NCBI GenBank assembly: GCA_002104905.1
Contig: MCFE01000153.1
Location: 88,523-152,522, forward strand
Direction of reading: 5' to 3'
Length of the DNA: 64,000 nt
Source of the DNA: Basidiobolus meristosporus CBS 931.73
Taxonomy: Eukaryota > Basidiobolomycota > Basidiobolomycetes > Basidiobolales > Basidiobolaceae
Made by a program: the position numbers and the translations under genes. The notes below the pieces were generated by a model. It saw nothing but the letters and a program-made list of their open reading frames with translations. It ran no database searches and had not been told where the DNA came from. This document shows, piece by piece, positions 21,519-32,614 of the stretch (the first letter of the stretch is position 1; each line of letters starts with the position of its first letter).

Positions 21519-22039
21519 CCCAGCTCACTTCAGCCCTACATTGGAAGTCAGCCTGCATAGAGATCGCATCCCTAGAATTTGATCCACCCGAGGGTGGGGA
21601 TCGTTTTTGTCCACCACCACCGATACCAGAGGTGGCTCGTACTTCGTATCCATTAATATACCTTTCCCTATTTCCCTATACATCCCACCCCCCCCACTCA
21701 CCCCCTCCAAGCAACATAATAAATTCATTCGGGTTCGGCCATTCTTTACACACCATTTGAAAGGGGTGCGGAGGGGATTCCAAGGAAACAACTTTATTTG
21801 AATAGCTTCGTCTTGATGGGCTTGGCGACATCATCTATCCACCATGCTCGCGAGGAGAATGGTGGTCGAAGGGCGATAGATATAGTAAACGGTGCTGGGT
21901 ACGATGAGAGCTGGGTAGGAACGCGAGGGGGGATTCGTAGGGGGTGGGATTAAATACTTACGGGCCACTTGATGTCTCAGTGATTAAAGGGATTCAGACG
22001 TTGGCCGACTCGGGGAAGCGAGTGGTTGGGCGAGGAGGT
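21519..22039. other. intergenic region between two convergent lipid genes
   Basis: About 520 bp holding both 3' ends. CCCCTCCAAG...AATAAATTC near 21716-21724 is a plausible polyA signal for the FIT gene. No additional gene seen. Confidence 0.5.
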
Positions 22040-23729
22040 TTACTCGGTTTTCTTGGGGTGTTTGATCCGAAGGCACCAGATATCAAAGAACGCGCAAACA
22101 TCGGCGATCACCGCCAGTGCGAAATGGGCATAGGCGGCGATGGAGTAAACGAGGGCCACAATGATGTATGCGAATTCGTATTTCAGTGGGAGGATCGGCT
22201 CTCTGGAGAGGTGAGCGGGTGGGTTAGCAAGGTGATGGAGAGCACGGGGGATACGGCCACACCGTTACCTGTTGAAGTAGGCTGGCAGAGAGGCGTTGAG
22301 AGCTCCCAAGATCAATGGGATGAAGATACGATGGAAGTAGGGGAAGGGTGCCTTGGTCACATGGGCGAGGATCATTCGGCCAACCATATAACCAAAGGAG
22401 CAACCACAATAGATCATGAAGGGAGTCAAGTGCTCAGTAACGATGCTTGGGGAGGCATTGAGCCACGCGTACACCAATCCCACGCTTCCAGCAAATGGAA
22501 GAAGGCCAAGCAGGGCTTTGGCTGGAGACTGGTTATTCTTCTTGGAGGTCTTGATGACGGTCACGATACTAAAGACGGAGGAGCGGTCAGTAGATGGTCC
22601 ACCGATCGATCCAAGTGGTCAGCGGGTCAATCCCTACCTGCTAAGAACATTCGCGCCCAGTACGACCAGAGATAGTAGGTTGAAAGCCTGATTCGTGGGG
22701 AAATCGGGGATCCAAGTGAGCGAGCCAGGGGCAAGGCCAAGAAGTTGACGGAGGGAGCGCTTCCAGAAGGAGGAGCCGCCTTCTATTTGGTGTATCCACC
22801 ATTAGACCGGCGCTCTCGAATCAGCACAAGGGCAAAACTTACCAACGAAGCCGGTCAGTCCAAACAGCCCCACTAGCAATACAATCCCTTCGACCGGGCC
22901 GCTGAAATAGCCCAGATAGAGCGTTCCTGTGTGGTACTCTTCCCAAGTGGAGAGGTAGAAATTGCTGGTTGCTGCGTAAGGTGGGTTAGCAAGGGGAGGG
23001 AAGGGACCAGCATCCATGCGGCATCGACCTACCAGCGAGAAACGAGACCAGCGTCCACCATGATTGGCCAACGCCGAGTACAGACGAGCAGATGACAGTT
23101 CCAAACTACAGACAGAATGCGTTAGTTCTCGACAAATAGCGAGCGAGCGGGCATCCACCGATCGTCCATACCGCAGTATTCAGAGCGTCACATCCTGGAG
23201 AAAGGGACAGTCAGTAGGTGTCGATGAACAAGCTAGACCGATTCATAAAAATAACTACCGTGGTCGAACATCTCGCCCAATGGGCCAGAGGTGCCGGTCC
23301 GACGTGCCTGCTTCCCATCGATGGCGTCGAGAGACGCGTAAACCCACAGGCCCACGGCATAACTAGGGGCAAGTTAGAAAGGCTTCGTCGGGGGGGGGGG
23401 AGGGGTACAAGCACAAGCCCTACCTGACGTACACCCAACCAGGCACCGGTTCGCTCAACGTGGGATCCAGTATGATGACAGTAAAGAAATTCACCACAAC
23501 GCACAGAAAGCCAATCAGGGTGATGAGATTTGGCCTAGAGAATGCAGGTTGGATGAGGGCTCGCGGAAGAAAGATGGCTGCTTATCACTTACGCCATCCA
23601 CAGAGGGAAAAGCTTCACCAGCGCGCTCCAGTAGTGCTGCAAGACATATTTCGACAAGAGGGACTTGTCCACCCCGCTGTACTTGTATTTCGACAGGTTG
23701 CTCAGATACTTCTGCTGTATGTAGGTCAT
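22040..23729 (-). CDS. EPT1: CDP-alcohol phosphotransferase (choline/ethanolamine phosphotransferase)
   Basis: Nine exons by splice signals and frame: 23593-23729, 23424-23534, 23259-23362, 23172-23194, 23033-23105, 22843-22971, 22638-22782, 22269-22568, 22040-22202; 394 residues, total length divisible by three. The N-terminus ([32 protein letters not shown]) is typical of Ept1/Cpt1. The catalytic CDP-alcohol phosphatidyltransferase signature D-G-x2-A-R-x8-G-x3-D-x3-D is complete, starting at DGKQAR near residue 100 and finishing across the tiny 23-nt exon 4. Seven or more hydrophobic segments follow. The enzyme makes phosphatidylethanolamine or phosphatidylcholine from diacylglycerol and the CDP-alcohol at the ER. 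Choline versus ethanolamine preference cannot be read from sequence. Confidence 0.92.
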
Positions 23730-24562
23730 TTCAGGGGCACCAAGGGATTCTTGTGTGGGTTAATAAAACGTTTATGTTAGGTTAGTGGGGTTTTAGTGTG
23801 GGTGTGGCTAGGCAAGCGTGCGCAGCGGGATGTCTGAGCCAGCCGGCCTTAAAAGCAGAACCTCAGCCTCCCCTTGAGGTGAGTTTTCGTTGCCGTAAGG
23901 GGCAAAGAATGGCCAAAATTGCACCTGAAGGCCAGCACCCAATCAGGGCCCCAGGCTGAGGAGCGCGTGATACAATTAGATCATTCATTGTTCCAAGAAA
24001 GGAGTCATCTCATCAAGCACTCAACGTCTCCACTCCACTGAGCACCCAAAATGAAGTTGATCTTGGGATATTGCAAATTAATTTCGGACAGCCGATTGAC
24101 GTAGCATTTCCGAATGGTAACCGGCGATTCCATACAAGGAGAATTTCTGTACGCTGATGGAAATGATATCAAATGACTGCATGGACGGCAAGATTACTGG
24201 CATGCTGGCATGCTCCACCCCAATTCACCGGGATCATGCATGTGCTTCAACCAAAGGTGCATCCTCACCCAGATGCAACCCAAATCCACCGCCGAGCAGG
24301 CCTGAAGAAGCGGGCTTCTTATCCCGCGGCGGTGCTCAGCCGGTGAGATTGGCTGTTCCGCCGCAACCGACCAGCACGATCGTGGTGGATGCGTCGAGGG
24401 TCCATTGACTATCATTTATTTATTTGTATATTAGCGTGGACTGAACGGCAGAGATGAGTAAGGATAAGGTGGATTGAGCGGTATCACGGTTGTATTTACA
24501 CTAGCGAGCCATAGCCGACGAGTAAGCCGCGGGGTTAGACCCATGTGGGACTCGAGGAGTAG
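23730..24562. other. intergenic, no gene seen
   Basis: Upstream region of the phosphotransferase gene and 3' flank of the next minus-strand gene. ORFs here are short and lack codon or motif support. Confidence 0.5.
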
Positions 24563-25547
24563 CTAAATATGCAGTGCATTCATCGCCTCCCAGTCTTCGG
24601 CTGCGTTGGTGCCGTTTTTAGGGGAGGGGAGGGGGTCCATTTTCTCCAGCTCGCGGCATATCAGCGTATGTACAACCAAGTCCAGATCTCGGTTGATCAC
24701 GGCAAGGATTTTCTACAATGAAGCTTGGTTACTGCTGGATGCTACGTGCGGTCGCTGTCGCTGTCGCATTCGTTACCTTGAACTTCGTATCTATCTTGGA
24801 AACGACTTCCGCCAACGGGGATCTGTAAAACTCCGGAATCCCCTCCATCAGCTTCGTATAAACAACCACCATGATGTCGCAGAATGTGTGCAGGATCTGT
24901 AGGTAGTCGGGCTCGAAGGGCTAGAGGGAGCCACCCGGTTAACTCTTGACAGGCCAGCCGAGGAGGAACTTCACAGTGGCTTACCGTGGTTCTAACGTCG
25001 AGGTGGATATATTCACCCGTCTCCTGAAAGTTCGTGTTGAAAAACACCTGCTCCCCGGTGAACTTCGATTTCCGGAAAAAATTGCGCTAGAGGAAAGGAA
25101 AGGTCAGCCTAGTTGGGAGGGTTCGGCACGCCGCCGGGGCTAGAAACCTTTTTTGTTTTGCTCCCGTCGCTGACGAAGTGCTCGTACTCGTGTATTATTT
25201 GATGGAGCGCTTTGACGTAATCAGGAGTGGTTGTGATTTCAAGTATGGGCCCGAGGCTGGTGCCTAATATGAAGATCTTTTGGGACCTAGAGGGTGTACG
25301 TTTGGTGAGGTCCTTTGGTGGCTGTAGAATGCGACGGACAACACAGGTGTGGGTACCTCTTTCGAAGCCTTTTGTTGTTGTAGAAGCGACTGAGATCTTC
25401 CTCGGAGAGCAGGATAGTGTTGAAGTAGTGGGCCCCGCCGTTGTGAACCCTTTGCAGGTATGCGAACGTGGAGATTCGCTTGTGGATGAGATCTCTCAAA
25501 GCCTCGAGAGTGCTGGTTTCTTTTGGTGAAGAGGGCGAGGAATCCAT
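24563..25547 (-). CDS. conserved-looking protein of unknown function, five exons
   Basis: Exons 25357-25547, 25148-25286, 24985-25086, 24777-24920, 24563-24712 join in frame to 241 residues. All four introns have GT...CTAG or GTAG ends and are 60-70 nt. The N-terminus (LEALRDLIHKRISTFAYLQR) looks helical, with a hydrophobic FILGTSLGPILEI near 70, an aromatic FFRKSKFTGEQVFFNTNF near 112, and a long helical C-terminus (LQILHTFCDIMVVVYTKLM). No signal peptide or clear transmembrane span. I do not recognise the family. Clean exon structure in all five exons makes a real gene very likely. Confidence 0.8.
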
Positions 25548-26352
25548 AATGAACAGGCTGCAACGGAGGTATGTATGTCAATTGGTACCATTCCTCGAGA
25601 CACAATCCCTGCGGTTATAATCCAATTTAATTAAATGAGGTTTATCGTTTCCATTGGGTTAGCGCGTTCAAGGCGAGGCAATGGGATGTTGCACACGGTT
25701 GTTTCCCGATGTGAAAAACATCCTATTTCAGGCCACCAAGGCCGTTTCTGAGAAATGCCCACCAATTCCCCCAAGAATAGGCATTGGTCGCTGTTCAACT
25801 AGGTAATAGATGTTGGTGTAACATCAGTGATATTAAAAATCCATCATAAAGATGTTGCCTTGAGGCACTCGGTCACCGTGAACCTGATTGGCATCGAGCC
25901 CAGCATTGCTGAGCTCCAACGGCGCGCCCTCGTTTACTATGTATGCTCACCATGTAGAGTAGTATACCATCCGCGTGTCCAATAGCATGCAGCCTGGCGA
26001 GACTGAAGTCACCAAACCCTGCGCGGGATAGCCATCCCGGATATGTATGGGAAATTGAGCATCAGCTCGAGTGGCTTGTGTACCAGTTGGCTGCTTTTAC
26101 ATTGATCCCATTTATTTTGGAATGGACCTCTAAAACCAAATCCCGGTGGGTGACAAGCAAGATGGGCGCGCAAGAAGAATGGCAAATATTGAAACTTACA
26201 TTCAAACTGACATACATGGTATAAAGGATGTGAAGTAATTTATAAATGAAAGAAAAGAGCGAGCTGTACAATAAAAAAGCTGATTTTCGCTATCCAACAT
26301 GGAAGAGATGGGGATTTGATTTGTTCGGTTAACTGAAGGCCTCGCTGGGTAA
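25548..26352. other. intergenic, no gene seen
   Basis: Between the start of the unknown gene and the 3' end of CENP-C. A run AATTTAATTAAATGAG near 25625 is AT-rich; nothing else identifiable. Confidence 0.5.
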
Positions 26353-28479
26353 CTATTCTTCAGGCACGGTCTCTCGGGCTTGAGCGAAGAACAAGCGTAA
26401 TTCATTGGCGCCAATGTTTTCAAGCTGGTATTGGTTACCTGGTTCGGGGTCAATTGATGGATTCATGTTGCTTCGTACACATGTTTACTTCTTACCTCTG
26501 GGCACATGGAATTGTCCTCCGGTAGAGATGATAAAGCTTGATTCGTGGATGGTAACCCGGCACGAGCCGGATATCACGTAGAAAACCTGCCAGTTTGTGG
26601 TAAGAACTCACTGCAGCCACATGGCTCGTCGAATCTGGGGCTTACCATGGCGTTGTCGTAGGAGTTTCTTTTCGGCTTTTTGCCATTCACATGGATCTTG
26701 ATGATTCCGGAGGACATGAAGGCAGCTTCACCAAATGTCTTTTCGAACTCGAATGACTGGTTCTTCACTGGTTTGGTCGAAACCATATCTTTTGTCAAAC
26801 CAATAGCTAATTCACAGATATGGGAGTCAGTAAGAAGCCAAGCGCTATGTACGAACTAGGCTTACCTTGCTTGACGTCTTCGCCGGTATACCAATCACGG
26901 ACGGTGATCTCTTCGATTGGTTTGTCATCGTATATGTCGTCGTCGTCATCCTCCTCCACATCGATTCTCCGACCTTTCTTGGCCGCTGGCCTTCTTTTGG
27001 CCTTCTTCGGATGCAGGAATTGCTCCTCTGGGACAGTGACAATCTCCTTCACCACTGGCACGACATTTTGTCCTGGGACACCAACGATCAGTATGGGTGC
27101 CTATTTCCTTGTCCAAATCTGTAGTTACCTGATTTTCGGCGGCCGTAAACAATTCGTTCATTTCGCCAGTAATCAAGCGGCTTGACCCTGGTTCTTCCGC
27201 TGCGTCGAACACCCTCCTCTTCACTCAGGATCCTGGGGCTGACTTTCTTGATCACTAAATATTCAACATGCGCGTTAGAGGGATTTCATTGCTAAGTCGG
27301 GTGTAATCAAAGTACCCTGCTTGGGGGCAGCTTGCTTGGGAGCGGGTTTCTTCTTAGCGTCGCCCGAGGCTAGGTCATGAATTGAGTTAGGTTGTATCGC
27401 AGTAGGAATGGACTGGGGGATTACCTCTGCCTGAGCTGACGGCTTTCTTTGGGGATGGCTTTGAGTATAGGGGGGATGACTGCTCCAGGCTTTCGTTCAT
27501 ATCGTTTTCTGAGAGAACCTCGTCTACCTCTTCGTTCAGTTCTTGCGGAATACTTCTGGAACCTCGGTTTGACAGCGGACTGGCCGACAGCGATGAGTTG
27601 TCCAAAACGGAATCGAGTTCGGTGTCTCTATCCATTGGGCTTGGTTCCAGCATGGGCATAGAGTCGTCGGCGTCGGGGATAGTGGCTTCCTCCATCGAGT
27701 ATTCTTGTTCGGCCGGCGATTCTACGCGACGGCTTTGATACTTCGACCTCTGGTTATTCTTCCGGCTCGAGGAGTTCGGAGTGCTAGAGATCATAGGCTT
27801 TCTGATGGGTGAAGCGGTGATTTTGCTGGCGCTCTTCCTATTGATAGCACCGATATCTGGGGATTCCATGCTCTCCTCAAAGATATGTCGCGTTCTCTTA
27901 GCCGAGTAGACATTTCGGGTCACCGACTTTGGTACGGGGGTGTTCTCGGAACGATTGCTGTTGATGGAAATTACTAAAAGGGGAGGGGGTTACTTCTCAT
28001 GCATCGAAATGTTAGCCGAGCTTGGCGATTACCTGAAGATTGATCAAGGTAGGCAGCAGGACTGACTCCGCTTCCTATTTTGCTTGGAGATTAGTATCTG
28101 TCTCAAGAGGATCTACTCTATCAAAGAAGGCTACGCACCAACTGACAATTCCATATCCGCGGATTCTTCAAAGGTGGTCTCCAGTTCCGAGCGCTCCATA
28201 TCGATATTTTGACTCTGGGTGTTAAGCTTTGTGGGGAGTTGCTCATCCTCCGAAGAAGAGGCAAAGAAATCATCCACGTTGTCTAGCCCGTCTTCATCTT
28301 GTAAGATATTCTTTCTGATAAGAACTCCGGTTTTTCTGAGAGGTTGAGGAAGGGGGATTGGTTTCAGGGAATGGACGGACACGCTTAAACACGCTCGACA
28401 CTTACCTTCCGCGAACGCCGATGTCTGTGAACTGGTTGTCACGCTTATGACGCTTTTCCCTAGGCTTGACGGAGTTCAT
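26353..28479 (-). CDS. MIF2: CENP-C / Mif2 inner kinetochore protein
   Basis: Ten exons: 28406-28479, 28139-28335, 28033-28074, 27425-27973, 27316-27369, 27129-27254, 26866-27072, 26646-26806, 26496-26586, 26353-26438; total 1587 nt, 528 residues. The N-terminus (RDNQFTDIGVRGRKTGV, then an acidic FFASSSEDE) matches the Mif2 N-terminal domain that contacts outer-kinetochore partners. The CENP-C motif that binds the CENP-A nucleosome is complete around residues 318-343 (RRSGRTRVKPLDYWRNER). The C-terminus is the dimerising cupin fold (FEKTFGEAAFMSSGIIKI, NAMVFYVISGSCRV, GNQYQLENIGANELRLFF). The middle is low-complexity, serine-rich. One copy per genome is expected, so this marks conserved core DNA only about 36 kb from the telomere. 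Donor GTGCGT and donor GTACTT are mildly atypical. Confidence 0.95.
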
Positions 28480-29712
28480 GTCTCAACGAGGATTTGGACT
28501 GACAGAGTGTAGTAATTTGGAGGGATTACAGGCTAGAATAAAAAGGAATTGCACTGAACCAAGGAGTGAAGGAGGCAACAGTGTTGGGGGTGGTGGGGGA
28601 CAAAAATTGTTCTATGCTGAAAGCACAAGTTGTAATTCAAAACAAGACCAGGAAGTCACCGCGTCCAGGTGCGTCAGGAATTTGTAGTCACTTATTTTGA
28701 TCGTGATTGTATTGGACCAACTGGAGGAGAAAACATAATGTAAATAAAGCATACGATTGGTGAAGAGCCAGAGTCCTTTTCATAGGGATTGTTGGTGGTG
28801 AAATGAGGGGATTTTTTCCGACCATTTCGATTATCATCAGATTTCTCGGATTCATTTCGCGCTTGAGCTACTCACCGCTGCCGCTGGTACTTGCTTCGAC
28901 TGTCGCCCGCACAGCATTTCCCCTTGTGCGAATCGACGGCCGGATGACTCTGGTAACGATCCACCGAATTCTCACCCCACATGGAATGCGATTAACAGAT
29001 TCTCCCAAATTACCTGACAAACGGGTACGTGCTGGCGTAAGCCATCCCTGGAGTGGACACGCCTGCTTGGAATAGCTGCCCCATCACAAGGCCATGCATA
29101 GGAACAATGAATCATTGGTGTGTAAGGCAGCTACAGGTTTGGTGGGCTCACCATTGGTGAAGTTTCTGCTCTTTCACACCAATGCAATATTATTGTGGAT
29201 GGTATCGTCCACCTCCGCCTTTAAACAGGATATGGCGATGTGATGGAGGTTGTGCTAGGTGGAGGCAACATTGAAAGGATCACTCCATCTACAACACGGA
29301 GATTCGTGTATTATCCCTTTCGCTCGTTGAGATAAGGTGGCTGTGGCGACGCAAAATCAGACACAAAGCGTTCTTGATCGATTATTCGAAACAATCATAT
29401 CGCAAGGCGGGGTAGGGTTGCCTAATGAATCAATCAAAGAAGCGGTGCTAGCCAACATGATAACCAGTTCTGAACGAACAAACACCCGGTTCCTGCGATG
29501 CCAGAGATAGCTTCAATGGTTGGCGAGACCAGAGTTGTGCAGGAGAAAATGGCAGATTCTGGTTCCTGAAATGCATTGTCAAAATTTATTTTAGGATTGG
29601 GCAATGGAATTTATCACAAATGCACGGTGTGATGGGGAGGAATGGAATGTTGTTCGGATTCAATTGCAATGTTGATGCAATTGCAAGAATCTAAATGCGC
29701 TACACACTGGCT
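28480..29712. other. intergenic, no convincing gene
   Basis: About 1.2 kb between CENP-C's start and the peptidase's 3' end. A 90-codon plus-strand frame (28803-29075) lacks recognisable features and looks random. Confidence 0.45.
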
Positions 29713-31201
29713 TTATAACATCCACTTCTTGAACGCCTCGACCTCCCTTTGTCTAGCATCCTTGAGAGATTGAGTGTCCGTAGTGGCATTGGTGCCCAGA
29801 TCCGTACAGTGAGAACCTTTGGTGATGACTACCAGAGGGCTAGATGGTTTGTCGTGACGTTTAGGTGCATTGGGGGAGTTCACAGAAAGCTTCCTCCAGG
29901 GGTCGATTTGACCGTCGGTATAGAAAATTTTGGGAGTACGTACATGCCAGCCATGATGCTGTCGGTTAAACTTGGTGATCTCTGGGGTCATTTTTTTTCC
30001 GAATATCTTCTCACAAGCGTTGACCTGCTGTCTTAGATCACAATACTTGGAGCGAATTCTTGGGAGCGGCTCGCGGGGTGCGGTCTGGAAATACCCAAGC
30101 TCAATGCATGTTTGCCAGTACCAGCTCTTCGTGTCATCGTGTGACAGATTCTTGTTCATGCCTTCGTAATCGTAGAAGTGAAGGGAGTCCGGCCCCTCGA
30201 TTTGGTCTTTAATGTATTGAGCCCAGATATTAAGCTTATCTTGGACAGTCTTGGCGGTGTCAAAAGGCTGGCAAAAAGTGTCAATGGGGTCTACTTTGGC
30301 TGGCCTGTAGTATTGTACAAGCCCAGAGAGGATATCGGTGTAAGCAAAGGCAAAATCGGCATTGTCGGTAATGTTCTGAAGCCCAAAGGTAGTCTTAAGG
30401 TTAGCGATTTGCTCCTCGTCTCTCTCATCCAAGATTCCGTCTATATGCTTGGTAACCTCGTGAAGGTGCTTTGCACAGGGAAGCGCTTCGGTTAGCGCCA
30501 AGTCGTATTCGTAGAAGTCTGCTTTGGCTTGAACTGGGCCTGAGGATGCGAGTGCAGCATGAATTAGTTCTGGGTACTTTTGGCGGCCCCAAGAAGCTTG
30601 TGCTCCAGCGTAGGAGCCGCCAACAAGAGCCCATTTGGTCTTAGGGGAAACACCTTCGTGAGTGAACTTTCGAATGAAGTTGGCGAAATCAGCCAGGCCT
30701 TGGTCGACGGTAAGAAATCGCAAATCTTCCGGGGTGGACTGTGGGGTCGGAAGAGATTTCCCGTAGTAACGATGCTCCAGCCCTACAATCATACCGTTAG
30801 TGGCCTCGGCAAGGTTACGAAGCTGACCGCCGCCAACAGGTCTTGCAGCACCTTCTCCTGGGGAGTAAACTGAAACACCTAGTTAGTTAGGGTGCTGTGG
30901 ATTATGACTCAAGTGACTTACGAAATACTGGGCCCCCAGGCTTGAAGTAGGTGGTGTTCAAGAAATAGCGTTGCTGAAATACAGTTGTGTTTTTGCTGAA
31001 GTGGTCCACCTGTTGGTCGAACCAGTGCTCCGGTAGAGCGCTGGGGTCAGCCGCTAAAATGCCAGGGATGCTCTGAATCCAATCCTCACCCTCCAGTTGC
31101 GCGTGGTGTCTTTTGATATGCACAGCATTACCAACACTAAGCAAATGGAACGAGCCGAATACTGTCAGGCAAGCCTTCACCCACATTGATTTATATAGCA
31201 T
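29713..31201 (-). CDS. S28-family serine peptidase (prolyl carboxypeptidase-like), secreted
   Basis: Two exons, 30922-31201 and 29713-30869, give 478 residues. ATG at 31201, with a second in-frame ATG five codons on; either gives a signal-peptide-like start (KACLTVFGSFHLLSVGNA). Landmarks of family S28: DHF near residue 50, YFKPGGPVF, EHRYYGKSLP, the nucleophile elbow GGSYAG (serine near 180), FYTDGQIDPWR with the catalytic aspartate near 412, and TKGSHCTDLG with the histidine near 442. All three catalytic residues are present. S28 enzymes remove residues after proline or dipeptides; which activity applies here is open. Likely extracellular or vacuolar. Confidence 0.92.
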
Positions 31202-32614
31202 GAGTAGTTAGTTTGACAACGAGCGCGCATTCAGGGTACTTATACTTCACTCATCTGGCATTGCTTGCATCACCCAATATCAAATCCTCGTAACTAATCT
31301 TTGATCTCAATCAAGTACAACAGTCACCAACCAATGGCACATCACCTCCAATCCGGTCTAATCTATCGTGTAGGCAATCTCTCTGCATGCCGAAAATTAA
31401 AATACTGAGCAATTGAGAATACATACTATAACGTCCCTTGGGCGACGGCTGATTTTGGCTAAATTGGCCATATATCTCACGTCACAAGCCCAGCTCGATA
31501 TTCACGTGGTACACAGGTGTCTAACGTGTTGACTAATATAACTATGTCCTTGGACTAAATGACCAAGACCGCGGCTGTTCAGTGGGGTAATGTACGAATT
31601 GTATCTGAAGCTTGAGACAAGGGATAGCCAAGGTGTTGGTATGCGACACGGGCGACAGGATCATGGATTCCGGTCTTCTAGGAACCTTCCAGGATCACTT
31701 GGGTATGTCTGCGGGATACGCTTACAGGAAAACTGTGAACTCGTTTGAATACATGTGCCGTGTCTGGGATCTCTACTCCACTCCACACCACTCCATAGAC
31801 CCACGCATCGACCGATGCAATTGGAGTACTGATCCTAGCTTGACATGCAATGACGAATATGAATCAAACTCATTTCTCGGATTTTCCTGGTGGGTTTCCC
31901 GTTCTCTAGTGGTTCAGTTGCCCTTTGTAACGCATCCAGATCTCTTGGCAACCCCCGTATATAGGTTCTGTGCCGGTGATACGAGTCGACTGCGTGTTCT
32001 TTCTGTAGTTAGCCCCTACTTACTGGTGAACGCAACGTAGGACAGTTGAAGGGCGAGCATGCAAATCCATTTTCTTATTTGATTTGAAATTCGACAGGAG
32101 GCTATGGGGAAAGCCTAGCATATTGGGACATGGCGATCACGAAGCCTTTGTTAGCCTCGATTGTGCGTCAGTGAAATAGCTAGTTGGCATATCGGATGGG
32201 TTGTTCAAATTGCAGTTTATCATTTGTCATTAGATTTTTCTTCACTGAGTTTCGGTCAGACGTGGTAGGGCTAGTTCTTCTACGAGGAGGGCTATCTGCA
32301 GCTCTCACCTACCACATATCCATCGCAGCAACCACTAAGAACGACCTTGTGAGTTCTAGTGTAATGCCTTTGCGGCTCTGAGATCAGGAGTGCTTTCTTA
32401 GCGTACATACAGCAAGCGCAATCCAACTATGCGATTGGCTTTATCCTGGTCAAGCTAATTTGTGCCGATCTATCCCTATCCTGTGATTGAATGGTTGTTT
32501 GGCGCGACAAATCCAGGTCGTCCACATACGATTGTTCTACATTTACGAATACGTATTTGTTTATTTATTTACGAAGTTGCTTTCTAGGCAACACTTTCTT
32601 CCTGAAAAAAAAAA
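31202..32614. other. intergenic, no convincing gene
   Basis: Upstream of the peptidase and downstream of dihydroxyacetone kinase. A 142-codon plus-strand frame (31612-32040) begins with TTG and shows no domain. Confidence 0.45.

Noticed and set aside
21944-22675. 243-codon plus-strand frame opposite the phosphotransferase gene
   Set aside because: Entirely antisense to exons and introns of the Ept1/Cpt1 gene; a shadow frame.
24157-24408. 83-codon frame upstream of the unknown five-exon gene
   Set aside because: Proline/serine-rich random-looking translation in a GC-rich intergenic stretch; no motif.
28803-29075. 90-codon frame between CENP-C and the peptidase
   Set aside because: No recognisable features and no supporting exon structure.
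31612-32040. 142-codon plus-strand open frame between peptidase and dihydroxyacetone kinase
   Set aside because: Starts with TTG, has no domain, no splice continuation and no compositional support.
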